In this document: positions 29,757 through 41,394 of the stretch, piece by piece | How positions within the stretch are numbered: the first letter of the stretch is position 1 | Layout of the letters: each line of letters begins with the position of its first letter | NCBI RefSeq assembly: GCF_000313135.1 | Contig: NW_004457268.1 | Coordinates: 255,885-319,884 of the forward strand | Origin: Acanthamoeba castellanii str. Neff | Lineage: Eukaryota; Discosea; Longamoebia; Acanthamoebidae | Length of the DNA: 64,000 bases | Direction: 5' to 3' | Made by a program: the position numbers and the translations under genes | The notes under the pieces: generated by a model | Seen by the model: the letters and a program-made list of their open reading frames with translations, nothing else | What the model was told of the DNA's origin: nothing | Databases searched by the model: none

Positions 29757-32747
29757 CGCAAGCGACACGCAACAAACACGACACACGCCGCTGCTTGACG
29801 ACGCACCTCCGAGCGCAAGAGGTCGGCGATGGAGAGGGTGATGAAGTTGGCGTGACACTCGCCCGCCACGGCGGCGCACAGGAGGGTCTTGCCGGTGCCC
29901 GGTGGGCCGTAGAGGAGGATTCCGCGCGGCGGCTGGATCCCGAGCCGCCCGTAGGCCTCCCGGTGCTCGTAGGCCCAGGTCACCGTCTGCCGCAGCTTGG
30001 CCTTGACGTCATGCAGGCCACCGATGTCTCGCCAGCCGATCTGGGGCAGCGACACGGTCACCTCGCGCACGCCGCTGGCCTTGATGGGCTTGAGCGCCCG
30101 GAGCAGGTCGGCCCGGGTGACTTTGATGTTGACGTTGACGACGTTGTCGGGGTCGGCGCCGCCGGCTCTCCGCTCGTGCGCGAACAGGGCGGCATCGCGG
30201 CAGGCGGCCATGATATCTCCGCCTGATTGGGGACGGTCAGCCAGGCTTACCCCGAGCCATTGCACAGGAATGCGAGGCACGCGTACCCACAAAACCGTGG
30301 CAACGGTCGCTGATGGCCCGCAAATCGACTCCCTCTTCTGTTGCCGTTGGTTGGTTGGTTGGTTGGTTGGTTGGTTGGTTGGTTGGTTGGTTGGTTGGTT
30401 GGTTGGTTATTCTTAAGAATGATAAAAAGAATCATGGAATGTTGTATATTGATGGTACGTACCGAGGGGGACGCCAAACTTGCGCAGACACTGATGGAAG
30501 ATGTCTACGCGCTGTTCCGCAGTGGGCACCTCGATGGTCACCACGTCCTGGATGAAGGGCCAATTCGTTGGAAGAGTGAGTGTGAAGCTGCTCTGTTTTG
30601 TCCCTCCTGTATCCCTCCTCCTCCTGGTTAACACAAAACACGTAACTCACTCACGCACTCACCTCAAACCGATCCCTCGCCCCTTTGTCCACTCCTTCCA
30701 AATGGTTTGTTATCCCCACCTGCATGTAACACACACACACACACACAGAGAGAGAGAGTGCGCGAGTGAGTGCGCCCCCATTTCGTCAGCAGCGAGGAAG
30801 AGGTGTAGTTACCACGAGCACCCGATGGTGCGCGTCTCGGGAGAGGCGCTCGAGGAACGACAGGAGAGCATGCACTATGTCCTCCTCGCCCTCGCGCCCA
30901 ATCTCCTCGGCCGGGAACAACGCGTCCATGTCATCGATCACAACTGGAGACAATAAATAAATCAATAAATGCTTTTCTTAAAAGAACGAAAAAGAGCGAA
31001 AACGACAGCGAGATCGGGGGGGGACGTACGGATGGACGGCTGTAGTCGCAGGGCCACGTCGCAATAACGGCTCAGGCCGGCGGCCATGCGACTGGAGAAC
31101 TCCGAGGCCAGCCGGGCGGGTGTGATCCACACGACGGGGAGATCGCCCTCGAGCGCCAGGCCTCGCACGAGCGCCGACTTGCCCGTGCCTCTCGGCCCGG
31201 TCACAATGATGCTGTTCGCGGCCTCCAGGCGTCCCACTACAGTACAGCCAGGAAGTTTAGAAAACGTTGCGTGTGTGTGCGTGTGTTGCGTGTGTTGCGT
31301 GTGCGTGTGTTGCGTGTGCGTGTGTTGCGTGTGCGTGTGTTGCGTGTGCGTGTGTTGTGTGTGTGTGTGTGTGTGTGCGTGTGCGTGTGGTGTGTGTGTG
31401 TCATGTGTGTGTGCAAACACTTGGCATGCGTACGATTCCTGCTCCGTCTCTTGGTGGCATCCTCGATGAAGGCTCGTATGCTGGTGAACAATTAATCACA
31501 AATCATACAGTGAATGAATAACTTAGAATTAATAAACAGAGGTGGGCCGGGTACAAGTGGCGATTCTCGTCGTAGGAGCGGAAGGGGTCTACGCCCAGCG
31601 GCGAGCTGCGGATCTCTTGTCGGATGGCCTCGAGCATGTCGTGCTCGTCGGCGCTCTGGAGCATAAACTCGACGAAGTCGGGAATGACGCCCCAGTTCAC
31701 CTCGGCGGCGGCGGCGGCGGCGGCGGGCTCGTCGTTGGCGCCCACCAGCGGGAAGCATTTGCAACTGTGAGAAAAATTGTTTCAGTGTTGGTGTGCGTGC
31801 GTGAGTGTCGTGCGTTTCGTGCGTCAAACGTTTCGACGCGAGAGCTACATACGTGTACAGGCCGTAGGGATGGCGTGCACTCTGCTGCGGAAGGCAAAGG
31901 GTCGCGCCATCACGCAGATAGCGCACCTGACGGAGAATATGGCGCACCACTGCAATGTAACGTGTTGTCCAAACCGACCAATAGCGAATAGCATCAGCGC
32001 CAGCGACGACCAATAGCGACACACACACACACACACACGTGGGCAATCCGTGACACGGCCGTACGGTTGGCGGACGGGAGCGAGGCGAAGGGGAGCGAGT
32101 TGTCCAGCGGGCCGATCAAGATGATACGCTGCCAGACGGGCAGCCGATGCTCCGGCACAGCGCGCACGTGGACCACGGTGCCGTCTGGCGGCACCCAGTC
32201 GGCCACACTGCCCAGCACGTAGTCCTCGCCCTGTTGCGTGTCAGTCCATGTGTCGTATGTGTGGCGTGCGATTGTGTGTGGTGTGTGGTGTGTGTGGCGT
32301 GCGTGCGTGCTGGTGCGTACCTTGGTGGTGTGTTGAGGGCTGGGCACTGCGGGTGGCTGCGTGTGCTTCAGATGAAGAAGGCCACTGACCCCCGTTGCAG
32401 GATCCTCCTTGTCCGGTTTGATACGGGACTCCACCCACAGGGGCAGTAGTACTAGTGGTGTAGATATGATTAATCTCCAAACACACGCTGCAAAGGAAAT
32501 GCAAATTTGTGATACCTCGTTCAAGGGAGCGAGTAGCTGAGGTGATTTCGATGAGGCCGCCACGAAATGACACGAATTCGCCTTCATTCGAGATGAGATT
32601 GAAGATGGAAGGCGCTACGTGGGCCTCATTGCTCCACAGAAGCTTGGTGGCGCTTGGATCCTCCGGGTCTTCTCTGTCGTAGACAGGTGGCGGCACGAAG
32701 CGCTTGATTTTGAGCCTTATCTGTGGTGCAGATTGAGCCCCTTCCAT
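28807..32747 (-). CDS. Two-domain AAA ATPase, CDC48/AFG2 (SPATA5)-like
   Basis: A multi-exon type II AAA protein starting [20 protein letters not shown] at 32747. The N-domain lies at 32747-31500. AAA-1 has Walker [16 protein letters not shown] (about 31220-31170) and Walker [11 protein letters not shown] (about 30945), with Asp where the catalytic Glu is expected. AAA-2 is canonical: [19 protein letters not shown], Walker [21 protein letters not shown] (about 29925-29865), [15 protein letters not shown], Walker [12 protein letters not shown], sensor-1 MAATNTPQ, the second-region arginines [13 protein letters not shown], and C-terminal [18 protein letters not shown]. Such ATPases unfold proteins; AFG2-type members mature 60S ribosome precursors, and PEX1 is a weaker alternative for the degenerate first domain. 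Introns contain (GGTT)n, (GTT)n and CA repeats. It is divergent from the aminopeptidase by 99 bp. Confidence 0.82.
29717..29756. repeat. (GTT)n trinucleotide repeat in AAA ATPase intron
   Basis: About 13 GTT units on the plus strand (poly-AAC in the gene sense) form the intron between the Walker A exon and the GESEKRL exon of the second AAA domain. Confidence 0.85.
30346..30408. repeat. (GGTT)n tetranucleotide repeat
   Basis: About 15 perfect GGTT copies lie in an intron of the AAA ATPase, downstream of the exon encoding [17 protein letters not shown] in the gene sense. A shorter GGTT run is at 60109-60131 in the TFIIIC gene. Confidence 0.9.
31262..31400. repeat. TGTGTTGCG / GT-rich repeat in AAA ATPase intron
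   Basis: Alternating GTGTGTTGC and GTGCGTGTGTTGC units followed by (GT)n fill the intron just upstream of the first Walker A exon in the gene sense. Apparent Cys/Val-rich translations are repeat artefacts. Confidence 0.8.
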
Positions 32748-32846
32748 CGTGATCACGCTGTTTATTTTTCTTCGATAATTTCTTTTTTGCACTTGAAATA
32801 CGGATTTATATAAAATTCGAAAACAATCGAGCAATCTTGTCCGCTC
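32748..32846. promoter_or_regulatory. 99-bp divergent promoter with TATA-like element
   Basis: This is the shortest head-to-head spacer in the window, between the AAA ATPase and aminopeptidase start codons. It is AT-rich, and TATATAA at 32807-32813 lies 34-40 bp before the aminopeptidase ATG, a plausible TATA box if the 5' UTR is very short. Confidence 0.45.
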
Positions 32847-34085
32847 ATGGCCATGAGGGGCGATGACTATGTGGATGATGAGCCGGAAGGCCGCGAGGAG
32901 GGGCTCATGATGATGGAGCTCGAGCAACCCGCGGATGACGACGAAGTGCTGGGCCAGTACTACGTGGCAAGGCGGGAGATGCTTGCACAGACCCTACAGC
33001 GCAGGAAGAAGTGGATCGTGGGCGGTGCTGCCACTTGCCTTGTAGTGGTGTTGCTGCTTGGCATCGTCGCCATGGCCGTGCGCAATCAAGGTGAGCATCC
33101 ATCTTCATTTTGTTTAATCACTTTTATATTATATTTAAGTATTAAATGTTATTTTTTAAGTAATAATACAATTTTAATTGCTATTATTGGTATGTTTATT
33201 TATATTTATTTTATTTTTATTTAAATTATTCCTATTTTTATTCGCTACCAAGTAATGAATCAAATGTTGTGTTTCCAGGTCACGGTGGAAATGGAAGTGG
33301 CGGCGAGATGGATGGCCCTCGCCTGCCCGGCTACGTGCAGCCAAACCACTACGACCTCCACATCATGACCGACATGACCGCCTTCACCTTCAAGGGCACC
33401 GCCGAGATCGACATCACGGTTCGTGCGCCGTGTACTCTGTGTGGCACGCGCGCACGCACTGACGTTTCTGCGTTCCAACAGGTGACAAAGAAGGGAATCA
33501 ACCAAATCGTGCTACATGCGCTGGACCTCGACATCAGTGAGGCCCGGCTCCAGTCCGCCGACAAGCTGCACAGCGAGGACGCCGATGAGTACACTCACTC
33601 TTTCTCCTCTGGCCAACTCACACGCACCACCACACACGCACGACTCGCGCGATAACGACAATGCAATGCGCAGGATTCGATTCGACAAGGCCAACGACTT
33701 CCTCATTCTCGAGTTCGCGTCGCTCTCCAAGTGGCTCGAGACCTCCTCCGAGTTTGTGCTGCAGCTGACCTTCAACGGCACACTCAAGACCAGCATGTCC
33801 GGCTTCTACCGGTACATGTTCTCTTCGCACGTCTGTGTGTCGTGCGTTTCGTGCGTCGTGTGTTGTGTGTTGCGCGTGTGTCGTGCGTGTGCTGTGCTGA
33901 CCTGCAATCGCAGGAGCTCCTACGTTGTCGACGGCAAGACTGAGTGGTTGGCCGTCACAGACTTTGAGCCGACCGACGCTCGTCGAGCCTTCCCCTGCTT
34001 CGATGAACCCGGTAACCCTCGCCTCGCGCAGCAATACCTTCTTGAACCGCCCTACCCACGCGCTAGTCAAGATCCGCGTTGATGT

Positions 34086-34132
<47 letters not shown>

Positions 34133-34148
34133 CCGTTCCTGCTCATCG

Positions 34149-34197
<49 letters not shown>

Positions 34198-35241
34198 TAA
34201 CGTGCAGCAATGAAGGCCAACTTCACCATCACGCTGACGTATCCGGTCGGCTACCAAGGCATCAGCAACATGCAAGAGTTAGGCCGAACCACCAGCCCCA
34301 GTGCGTACTCTCTGCATGCCCAGCACCACGCACCACGCAGCACCACGCACCACGCAGCACCACGCACCACGCCGCACCACGCACCACGCCGCACCACGCA
34401 CCACGCCGCACCACGCACCACGCCGCACCACGCACCACGCAGTGAGGCGTCGCTCTCAATTGCTGATAACTGGTTTTTCCACCCTAGCCCGGATCGAGTC
34501 CAAGTTCGCCACGTCGGTGCGCATGAGCACCTACCTCGTGTGCTACTCCATCAACAAGTTCGAGTCCATCCAGACCACCACCACCGACGGGAAGGTACGC
34601 CTGTTCCCTACGCCGCTTTTTCTTGTATTTGTATTTATGAGTAATTATATTTATATTGTGCAATATAATACAATTCAGTAAAATAATAATAATATTTGTT
34701 TGTGGTGCAGGTCAAGGTGAGAGTGTGGACAACGCCCGACACGATCAGCCAGGCCGAATACGCTCTCGAGGTTCGATTTGAAAAGTAACGTTGACCACGT
34801 CCATCCCGGTCAATTCCTGAATTTGGTTGGTTGCGCATCTTGGTTGTGGCGGCCACAGGTGGGCAAGTACGTGCTGGGTAACTACACCGACTACTACGGC
34901 ATTCCCTTCCCGCTCAGCAAGCTCGACCTTATCGCCATCCCTGACTACTCGGCCGGCGCCATGGAGGTACCTACACGTAGGCCTTTCTTTTCGCACACGA
35001 TATGTGTGTGGTGGTGTGTGTGTGTGTGTTGTCGAGCTCTATCGTGTGCTAACCGTAACCAACGCGCGCGCACAGAACTGGGGCCTGATCACCTTCCGCC
35101 AGACGGCGCTCCTCTACGACCCGCAGCAATCTTCATCCTCCGACAAGCAGCGCGTCGCCGTGGTCATCGCCCACGAGCTGGCCCACCAGTGGTTCGGCAA
35201 TCTGGTCACCATGAAGGTATCTTCGCATACCAATCGCACGG

Positions 35242-35273
<32 letters not shown>

Positions 35274-35327
35274 GAATTGACGATCGTCACTGCCCTGCAC
35301 ACTAACGTGCCGCACGCCTCATAGTGG

Positions 35328-35359
<32 letters not shown>

Positions 35360-37296
35360 ATCGTTCATGGAGTACAAGGGCGTCAACTTCATCCACCCGG
35401 ACTGGAGCATGTGGGAGCAGTTCCTCTACGACGACCGTAGCACGTACGTGATGATTTTGAATTAAGTTACGCTCACATTTTTTCAGGTCGCACTATTGCT
35501 CAACCGAATCACCTCACCGCGTAGGGCGATGGACCTGGATGCCCTGCGCACCTCCCACGCCATTGCCGTGGACGTGAAGCATCCGTCGGAGATCGGCCAG
35601 CTCTTCGATTCCATTTCCTACTCCAAGGGCGCCAGGTACACGCTCGGTTATAATAATAACAATAATTCGATAATACATAATATTACATAATAATTAAAAA
35701 GTAATTATACTATTTATATTTATATTCTTATTGTCCGGCAGCATCATCCGCATGCTGGAGGCCTATCTGGGCACCTTCACCCAAGGTACGGCGTACCTTG
35801 ATCCTCGCCTTCCCCTGGTGCGCTTGCCTCGCTTTCGCTGACGTCAGCGACACGTACACATACGTACAGCGCCTCGTCTCTTCCAAAACGGAATCCACGA
35901 CTATTTGGTGCGGCAGCTTCTTCTTCTTCTTCGCAAGCTGTGTGTGTCGTGTGTGTCGTGTGGCGTGTGCGATGTATTCACGTATCTTTTACGTAAATGT
36001 GAGCGCAGGAGGCGCACAAGTACGGCAATGCGGAGACGGCGCAGCTGTGGCAGGCCGTGTCGGACGCTACCGAGTCCGTCGGCAGGCTCGACATCGCCAC
36101 CATGATGAACACCTGGACCAGCCAGGTCGGCTTCCCCTACCTCCAACTCACGCCCGTCCCCGGCCAACGCCAACTCGATGTCACCCAGGTACCACCGCAC
36201 ACGCACCACTCGCCACCGCACACGCACACGCACACACATGGACGCGGTGCTAAGATGGCGACGGACGTGGTTGGAACGTCAGCGACGATTCCTGGTGAAC
36301 GGGAACAAGTCGCACGAGGATGCCACGCTGTGGTGGGTCCCGTTCGTCTACAAGACCTTCGGTGGCGCCCCGACACTCAAGCCCCTGCCCAAGGTCCTGA
36401 ACCCCTGCGCGCCTCAAATTCCGTAACTGTGTCGTGTGTGTGTCGTGTGTGTGTCGTATGGTGTCGTGTGGTGTCGTGAACTGACTGTGCTGAGGAGTTC
36501 AGACGCGCTCGGAGAGGATTCCGTTTGATGCGAGCCGCGACGGCTACGTGCTGGGTAACGTGGGACAGGCGGGCTACTACCGCGTCCTCTACCCGGCCTC
36601 CATGTACGACGCCTTCCGCGCGCCCCTCTCCCAGCTCCCCAACTCGCCCATCCAGGTACTCCCTCCGCCCCTTGCCACGACACGACATGACACGCGACAC
36701 AACACACGACACGACACAACGCGACGTGACGCGAGGCACACGAGAGACGCATCGTTCACGCATATTCGTGTGCGCAGGCGTTGGATCGCGCTGGCCTTGT
36801 CGATGACATGTTCGCCTTCGCGCAGGCCGGACTCACCACCCCCGTCGCCGTACGACACTTTCCTTTCTTTTCTTTCTTTCCTCGTAGCCTAACTTTTCCG
36901 TTTTCCGTTTTCCGTTTCGTTTCGTTTTTTTCGAAAACTGCGCAGGCGCTGGAGCTCACACAGTTCCTGGAGAGGGAGAGCGACTACACGGTCTGGGCGA
37001 TGGCCCTGGACGGGCTCAACGGCATGGGCGGCCTCCTGCGCTACGAGGACTGCTACGGCCGCTTCCAGAAGCACGTCCTGAGCCTCATGGGACCCGCCCT
37101 GCTCGAGGTCGGCTGGACCCCCTCCGACGCCGAGCCGCACCTGACCAAGCTCCTCCGCAGCCTCCTCCTCGCCAACGCCGTCTCCCTCGGTCACCAGTAC
37201 GCTCACACGACACACACGACACACGACACACGACACACGACACACGACACACGACACACGACACACGACGACACACACACACACGACACATTCGCA

Positions 37297-37351
<55 letters not shown>

Positions 37352-38401
37352 ACACACACACCACACACACCACACACACCACACACTCGCGCCGGCTCAC
37401 CACCCACCACCCAGCTCTCGTGGGTTCCTACACCGTCACACACGACACATTCGCACACACGACACACACACACGACACATTCGCACACACACACTCGCAC
37501 ACACATTCGCACTCACGCGCGGGTGTGCACAGGCCGTCGATCGACACGGCCAAGGAGCTCTTCAAGGCGCTGGGTGCGTGTGAGCCAGCCTTCGTTGTGT
37601 GGTGTGTGTGGTGTGTGTGTCTGTGTGTCGTCAAGCTCTCCATTTATGGAAAACAACATCGCATTTCCATAGTGGCGACTGGCCGTGAGATCCCGCAGGA
37701 CCTTCGCAACGCCGTGTACCGTGCTGGTGTCGCCACCGGCGGCCTCGACGCCTACGAGTGGATGCTCCAACGGTAAACTCACAACGACACGACACGACAC
37801 ACGCGGAATGAAATATCAATCATCAGTGTGTATGTTGCGCAGATATCAAACGGCGAACGTGGCTGCGGAAAAGCTGCGCGCGCTGTCGGCGTTGGCCTAC
37901 GCGCGGGAGCCCTACCTGCTGCAGCGCACGCTGCGTCTGTCGCTGTCGCCGCTCGTGCGGTCGCAGGATACGGTGCGCGTGGTGGCCCTCGTGGCCAATA
38001 ACCCGGCCGGCACCGCGCTCGCGTGGGAGTTCTTCCGCGACAACTACCGCGTGTTCTACGAGCGCTACGGCGGCGGCCACTTCCTGATCAAGAGCCTCAT
38101 CAAGGCCGTCACCACCCACTTCTCCACCCAGGCCAAGCTCGCCGAGGTCAACCAGTTCTTCAAGGGTACACCAAACGACACGGACGGCACGCATGACACA
38201 CGCGCTAATGCGTGTGGTGCCGTGTGTGTGTGTGTGTGTGTCGTGTGTGTCGTGTGTGTGTCGTGTGTGTGGGGGACAGATCACTTTGTGGAGGGCGGGT
38301 CGCGGGCCATTGAGCAGTCGGTGGAGACGATCGAGTACCGCATCCACTGGTTGGCCACCAACTTGGCGACTGTTGACGCCTGGCTAACGGCACACACCTA
38401 G
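32847..38401 (+). CDS. M1-family aminopeptidase, type II membrane protein
   Basis: A zinc exopeptidase that removes N-terminal residues from peptides, anchored by one N-terminal helix. The start is ATG 32847 ([15 protein letters not shown]); an acidic cytosolic tail is followed by KKW and the membrane segment [18 protein letters not shown] (33040-33090), and the rest is lumenal or extracellular. Family features: [15 protein letters not shown] (start of the N-domain), [16 protein letters not shown], the exopeptidase motif GAME-N split by an intron (34963 / about 35075), the zinc site [17 protein letters not shown] (about 35160-35215) and, one exon later, [12 protein letters not shown] carrying the third zinc ligand. 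The catalytic Glu is present. The C-terminal ERAP1-like helical domain continues to [18 protein letters not shown] and TAG at 38399-38401. About 20 exons; introns hold long simple repeats. Splice choices near 36000-36300 and 37190-37700 are uncertain. Confidence 0.9.
34085..34197. repeat. (TTG)n followed by (GT)n in aminopeptidase intron
   Basis: About 16 TTG/GTT units (34085-34132) followed by about 23 GT units (34151-34197) make up one intron, ending just before the acceptor that precedes [13 protein letters not shown]. Confidence 0.88.
34319..34440. repeat. (CACCACGCAC)n minisatellite in aminopeptidase intron
   Basis: About 12 tandem copies of a 10-11-bp unit, CACCACGCA(C/G), with two unit variants (CACCACGCAG and CACCACGCCG) forming separate blocks. 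It lies in the intron between the exons ending [11 protein letters not shown] and starting [12 protein letters not shown]. Confidence 0.88.
37200..37530. repeat. CACGACA and (CA)n intron repeat block
   Basis: An intron of about 330 bp in the aminopeptidase gene is almost wholly (ACACGAC)n, then (CA)n from 37298 to 37350, then CACCACACA and CACGACACATTCG units. There is no gene in it; the Cys/Val-rich minus-strand frames are repeat artefacts. Confidence 0.8.
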
Positions 38402-38698
38402 GAATAGACCTCTTTAGCCCTTTCAACAGCATTCTTCATCATGATCCACACATCTACGTTACCCCGCAGGTGTGAGGTTGCGTGCGGATGTCGTGCCGCG
38501 GAGACGGTTGCTAGCACCCAGGCTAGCCGTGGTTGGCTCAAATTTTTTAACTTTTCTGGCTACCCGAGTGGTAGCTCAGACGCGCCGGTCCGTAAAATAG
38601 GGCTTCGCAGTCGTCAATCATTCTCCACCCTCATCAACACCTCCAGAGATTGTTAGTCCTTTGTTGTATACTACTACTACCCAATACAGCGATCTACC
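38402..38698. other. Intergenic region, aminopeptidase to mucin-like gene
   Basis: About 300 bp without a gene between two rightward genes. It should hold the aminopeptidase 3' UTR and the promoter of the next gene. I see no tRNA, no clear TATA element and no polyadenylation hexamer. Confidence 0.4.
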
Positions 38699-41073
38699 AT
38701 GGCCACCCGCTTCGTTCTTCCGCTCTTCGCCTTCATCGCCGCCTTCGTTCTTTTCTTCGTGTAGAGGAAGCTGAAGTTGACGATGATGGTTGCCGGTTCC
38801 AGGTCTCGCTGTGCGTCTGCTCTACGCCGGTGTGCCCGTGTACTGGGTCATTCGTTCGGGCAAGGCCAAGGACCAGGCCGACTTCGCCGCGATGGCCCAT
38901 CGAGTACGTCTTGCCTCAAAAGTGCAGCAAGTAGTGCCTCTACTTACAACAAAAGGCGATGAACCACTTCAACAGACCACCTCGGCGTCTGCGTCGGTGT
39001 CGTTCGCGGGCGGCCCGCTGGTCATCCCGGCCAGCTACGCCTCCACCGTGACCAGCCTCATCTCCTCGGCCGGTTTCAGCGATGTGGTCGTCTACGAGGC
39101 CGCCACCGTCGACGTGCGACACGTCCTCATCACCAGCCCCAAGGCCATCCTTTCCAACCTCTCCACCTACGCCGCCACCCTCACCGCCGTTCTCACCGAT
39201 GCCGGTACTATGCTTCTCCTTCATGATGTTGGTGTAGAGCCTGACCATCAAGAGTGTTTGTTTTTTTTAGACCAGGTTTGGTGAGTGGCACGCACTTTGT
39301 GTCGGTGAGCCAGGCGCAGTCGTCGACGGGTGTCGTCGCTGGGCGAGAGCAGCTGCTACACGATGTTCGCCGAACCGCACTACGACTTTTGACGCCACCG
39401 CGCCGCCGTACCTCACCTCCGTCCAAAACTTCGTCAACAGTGGCGGCAACTTCTTCGCCCAGTGCGCTGGTACTCTTCACCTTCCGTCGAAGTTTTTGTC
39501 TTCGTCTAACCAATCCAATGACGTCGTCACTTCATTTCTGCAGCGATCAACAGCTACGAGAACCGGGCCGTGGGCGGTGGGTTCATGAGCCAGTACGGCG
39601 TGGCGTCGGCCACCTCGACGTCCAACCAGAACCTGGTATTCCCCTACCCCGACCTGCCCTTCTCGCAGGTCATCGGCTCCATCGACGGCAACGTGGCCGG
39701 CGTCACCTCCGAGTTCTCCCTCCTCGCGCCCCTGGGCTTCCTCAGCTCCTACCCCGCCACCGAGGCCAGGTACCATTGCCCCCACCACTCCACATTCATA
39801 TGTCGACTGCGTCGCTAACCGGTCGACAGTTGGTGGCAGCCCAACGCCTACCCGCACGTGCACAACAACCAATCGTCGTCGGCCACGGGGACGGGCGCCA
39901 AGACCTACATTTCGAGCGCGACCAAGGTGACAGATGACATCACGGGCGGCATGGTGTTCTTCATGGGCTCGCACGAGTACACGAGCGCCTCGCGGCTCAT
40001 GGTCAACGGCCGCCGCATGTTCTTGAACGCCTACCTGACCCCCGCCAACCGGCCGTCGACGTGCGGCTTCGAGTTCTGTCCGTCGGGCGAGACGTGCACG
40101 GCCGGCCCGTGCCAGTCGTGCCTGTGCGTCAACAACCAGAAGGTCATCACCAACGCCACCTGCTGCACCAACGGCGTGCCGGTGACGTGCCCCTCGGCCA
40201 CGCCCACGACCTCGCCCACGCCTTCGATCTTGGTCACGCCCAGCCCCACCGCCACGCCGACGCCTTCGGTCACAGCGACCCCGTCGATCTCGCTCTCGCC
40301 CACCCCGTCAGTCACGCCGACGCCTTCCGTCACTGCGACGCCCTCGATCTCGCTCACGCCGACCCCTTCCGCCACGCCCTCCTTGACGCCGACGCCCTCG
40401 CTCTCGCTCACGCCGACGCCATCCGTCACCCCCACTCCTTCGCCGAGCCAGACGCCATCCGCTTCTCCGAGCGAGTCGCCCTCATCTTCGCCGAGCGCAA
40501 CCCCGTCCAACTCGCCCAGCAACTCGCCATCGCCCTCAGCGTCCCCAAGGGGTGACGCCCAGAGTCACTCCAACCCAGTCGCCCTCGTCATCGCCCTCGA
40601 CCACCCCCTCGCCGTCGAACTGGCCCAGCGCGTCGCTGTCGGCTTCGCCCTCGGCCACTCCCACGTCGTCTGCCTCTCCGAGCCGGTCGCCCGCCTCATC
40701 GTCGCCCAGCCCCGTGCCCTCAGTCATCGCCAGCCCCTCGGCTTCGTCCGTGCCGACGCTGGCCAGCTCTCCGTCAGCTTCGAGCAACCTGTCGGCGTCG
40801 CCATCACCAACAGTGGCGAAGGCCGAGTCGGGAAATGGATCCGCCGCGATCGGTCTGGCGGCGGGCGTTGGAGGCGGTCTGGCCCTGCTGGCGGCCATCA
40901 CGGCCTGCGCGGCGGGTCTGGGCATGGTGGCCTGGCGCCGCAGGAAAGCGCCGGGAGAGGAGGAGATCATACGCAACTTCGCGCCCTTCTTCGTCGAGGT
41001 GGGCAACAAGGGTGCCTCGCAGACCCTCACCACCGTAGACTCCAACCAGGCAGCCGCCGCAGCCGACGTATGA
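38699..41073 (+). CDS. Mucin-like type I membrane glycoprotein, apparent internal frameshift
   Basis: The first exon (38699 to about 38761) encodes a signal peptide, [20 protein letters not shown]. Later exons (about 38803-38903, 38976-39205, 39290-39475, 39542-39770 and 39829 to the end) give an ectodomain with [54 protein letters not shown] and a Cys cluster ([17 protein letters not shown]). From 40200 the protein is a long Ser/Thr/Pro stalk of [18 protein letters not shown] units, a likely O-glycosylated mucin rod, ending in the helix [20 protein letters not shown] and a short basic-acidic tail. Near 40546-40549 the stalk changes frame by one base at AAGGGG; reading resumes as [11 protein letters not shown]. 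Either one G is extra or a very short intron is removed. The ectodomain family is not recognised. Confidence 0.72.
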
Positions 41074-41394
41074 TCTGAGCGCGCGACCGTCGAGCTTCTC
41101 CAGTATATTACAGCATCTTCTTTAGTATCAACCATTACTCGATCACTGCAGGATCTGCATTCACTGGAAGTGTGCAATGAATGGTGCAATAAATAGTTGA
41201 AGACCAGCGAGCGCATCAGGAGGCCGCTCCAGTCCACAACACGCTCGACTTCGCTGGCCTAGTGGGCCATCGACAGGGGGTCGTCATGGGAGAAGCATAA
41301 ATATGGTCTTTAGGCTCTGTTGTATGGTTGTTGATTGTGGTTACTTGCAGGACAAAAATCAATCTTACAAGAAAAAAAGAAAGGCGCGAAGGAG
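41074..41394. other. Intergenic region with candidate poly(A) signal
   Basis: 321 bp without a gene. AATAAA at 41188-41193 is a candidate polyadenylation signal for the mucin-like gene, 115 bp after its stop. A TTGCAG at 41345-41350 could be the acceptor of a 5' UTR intron of the LYR gene. Nothing else is seen. Confidence 0.45.

Noticed and set aside
34319..34440. Possible CRISPR array
   Set aside because: The units are head-to-tail 10-11-bp repeats with no unique spacers, in a eukaryotic intron.
36889..37512. A 207-codon minus-strand frame made almost wholly of Cys and Val
   Set aside because: It is translated (CA)n and CACGACA repeat inside an intron of the aminopeptidase gene.
38460..38600. 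Possible tRNA gene between aminopeptidase and mucin-like gene
   Set aside because: There are GC-rich inverted segments, but no B-box of the GGTTCGANTCC type and no cloverleaf could be drawn.
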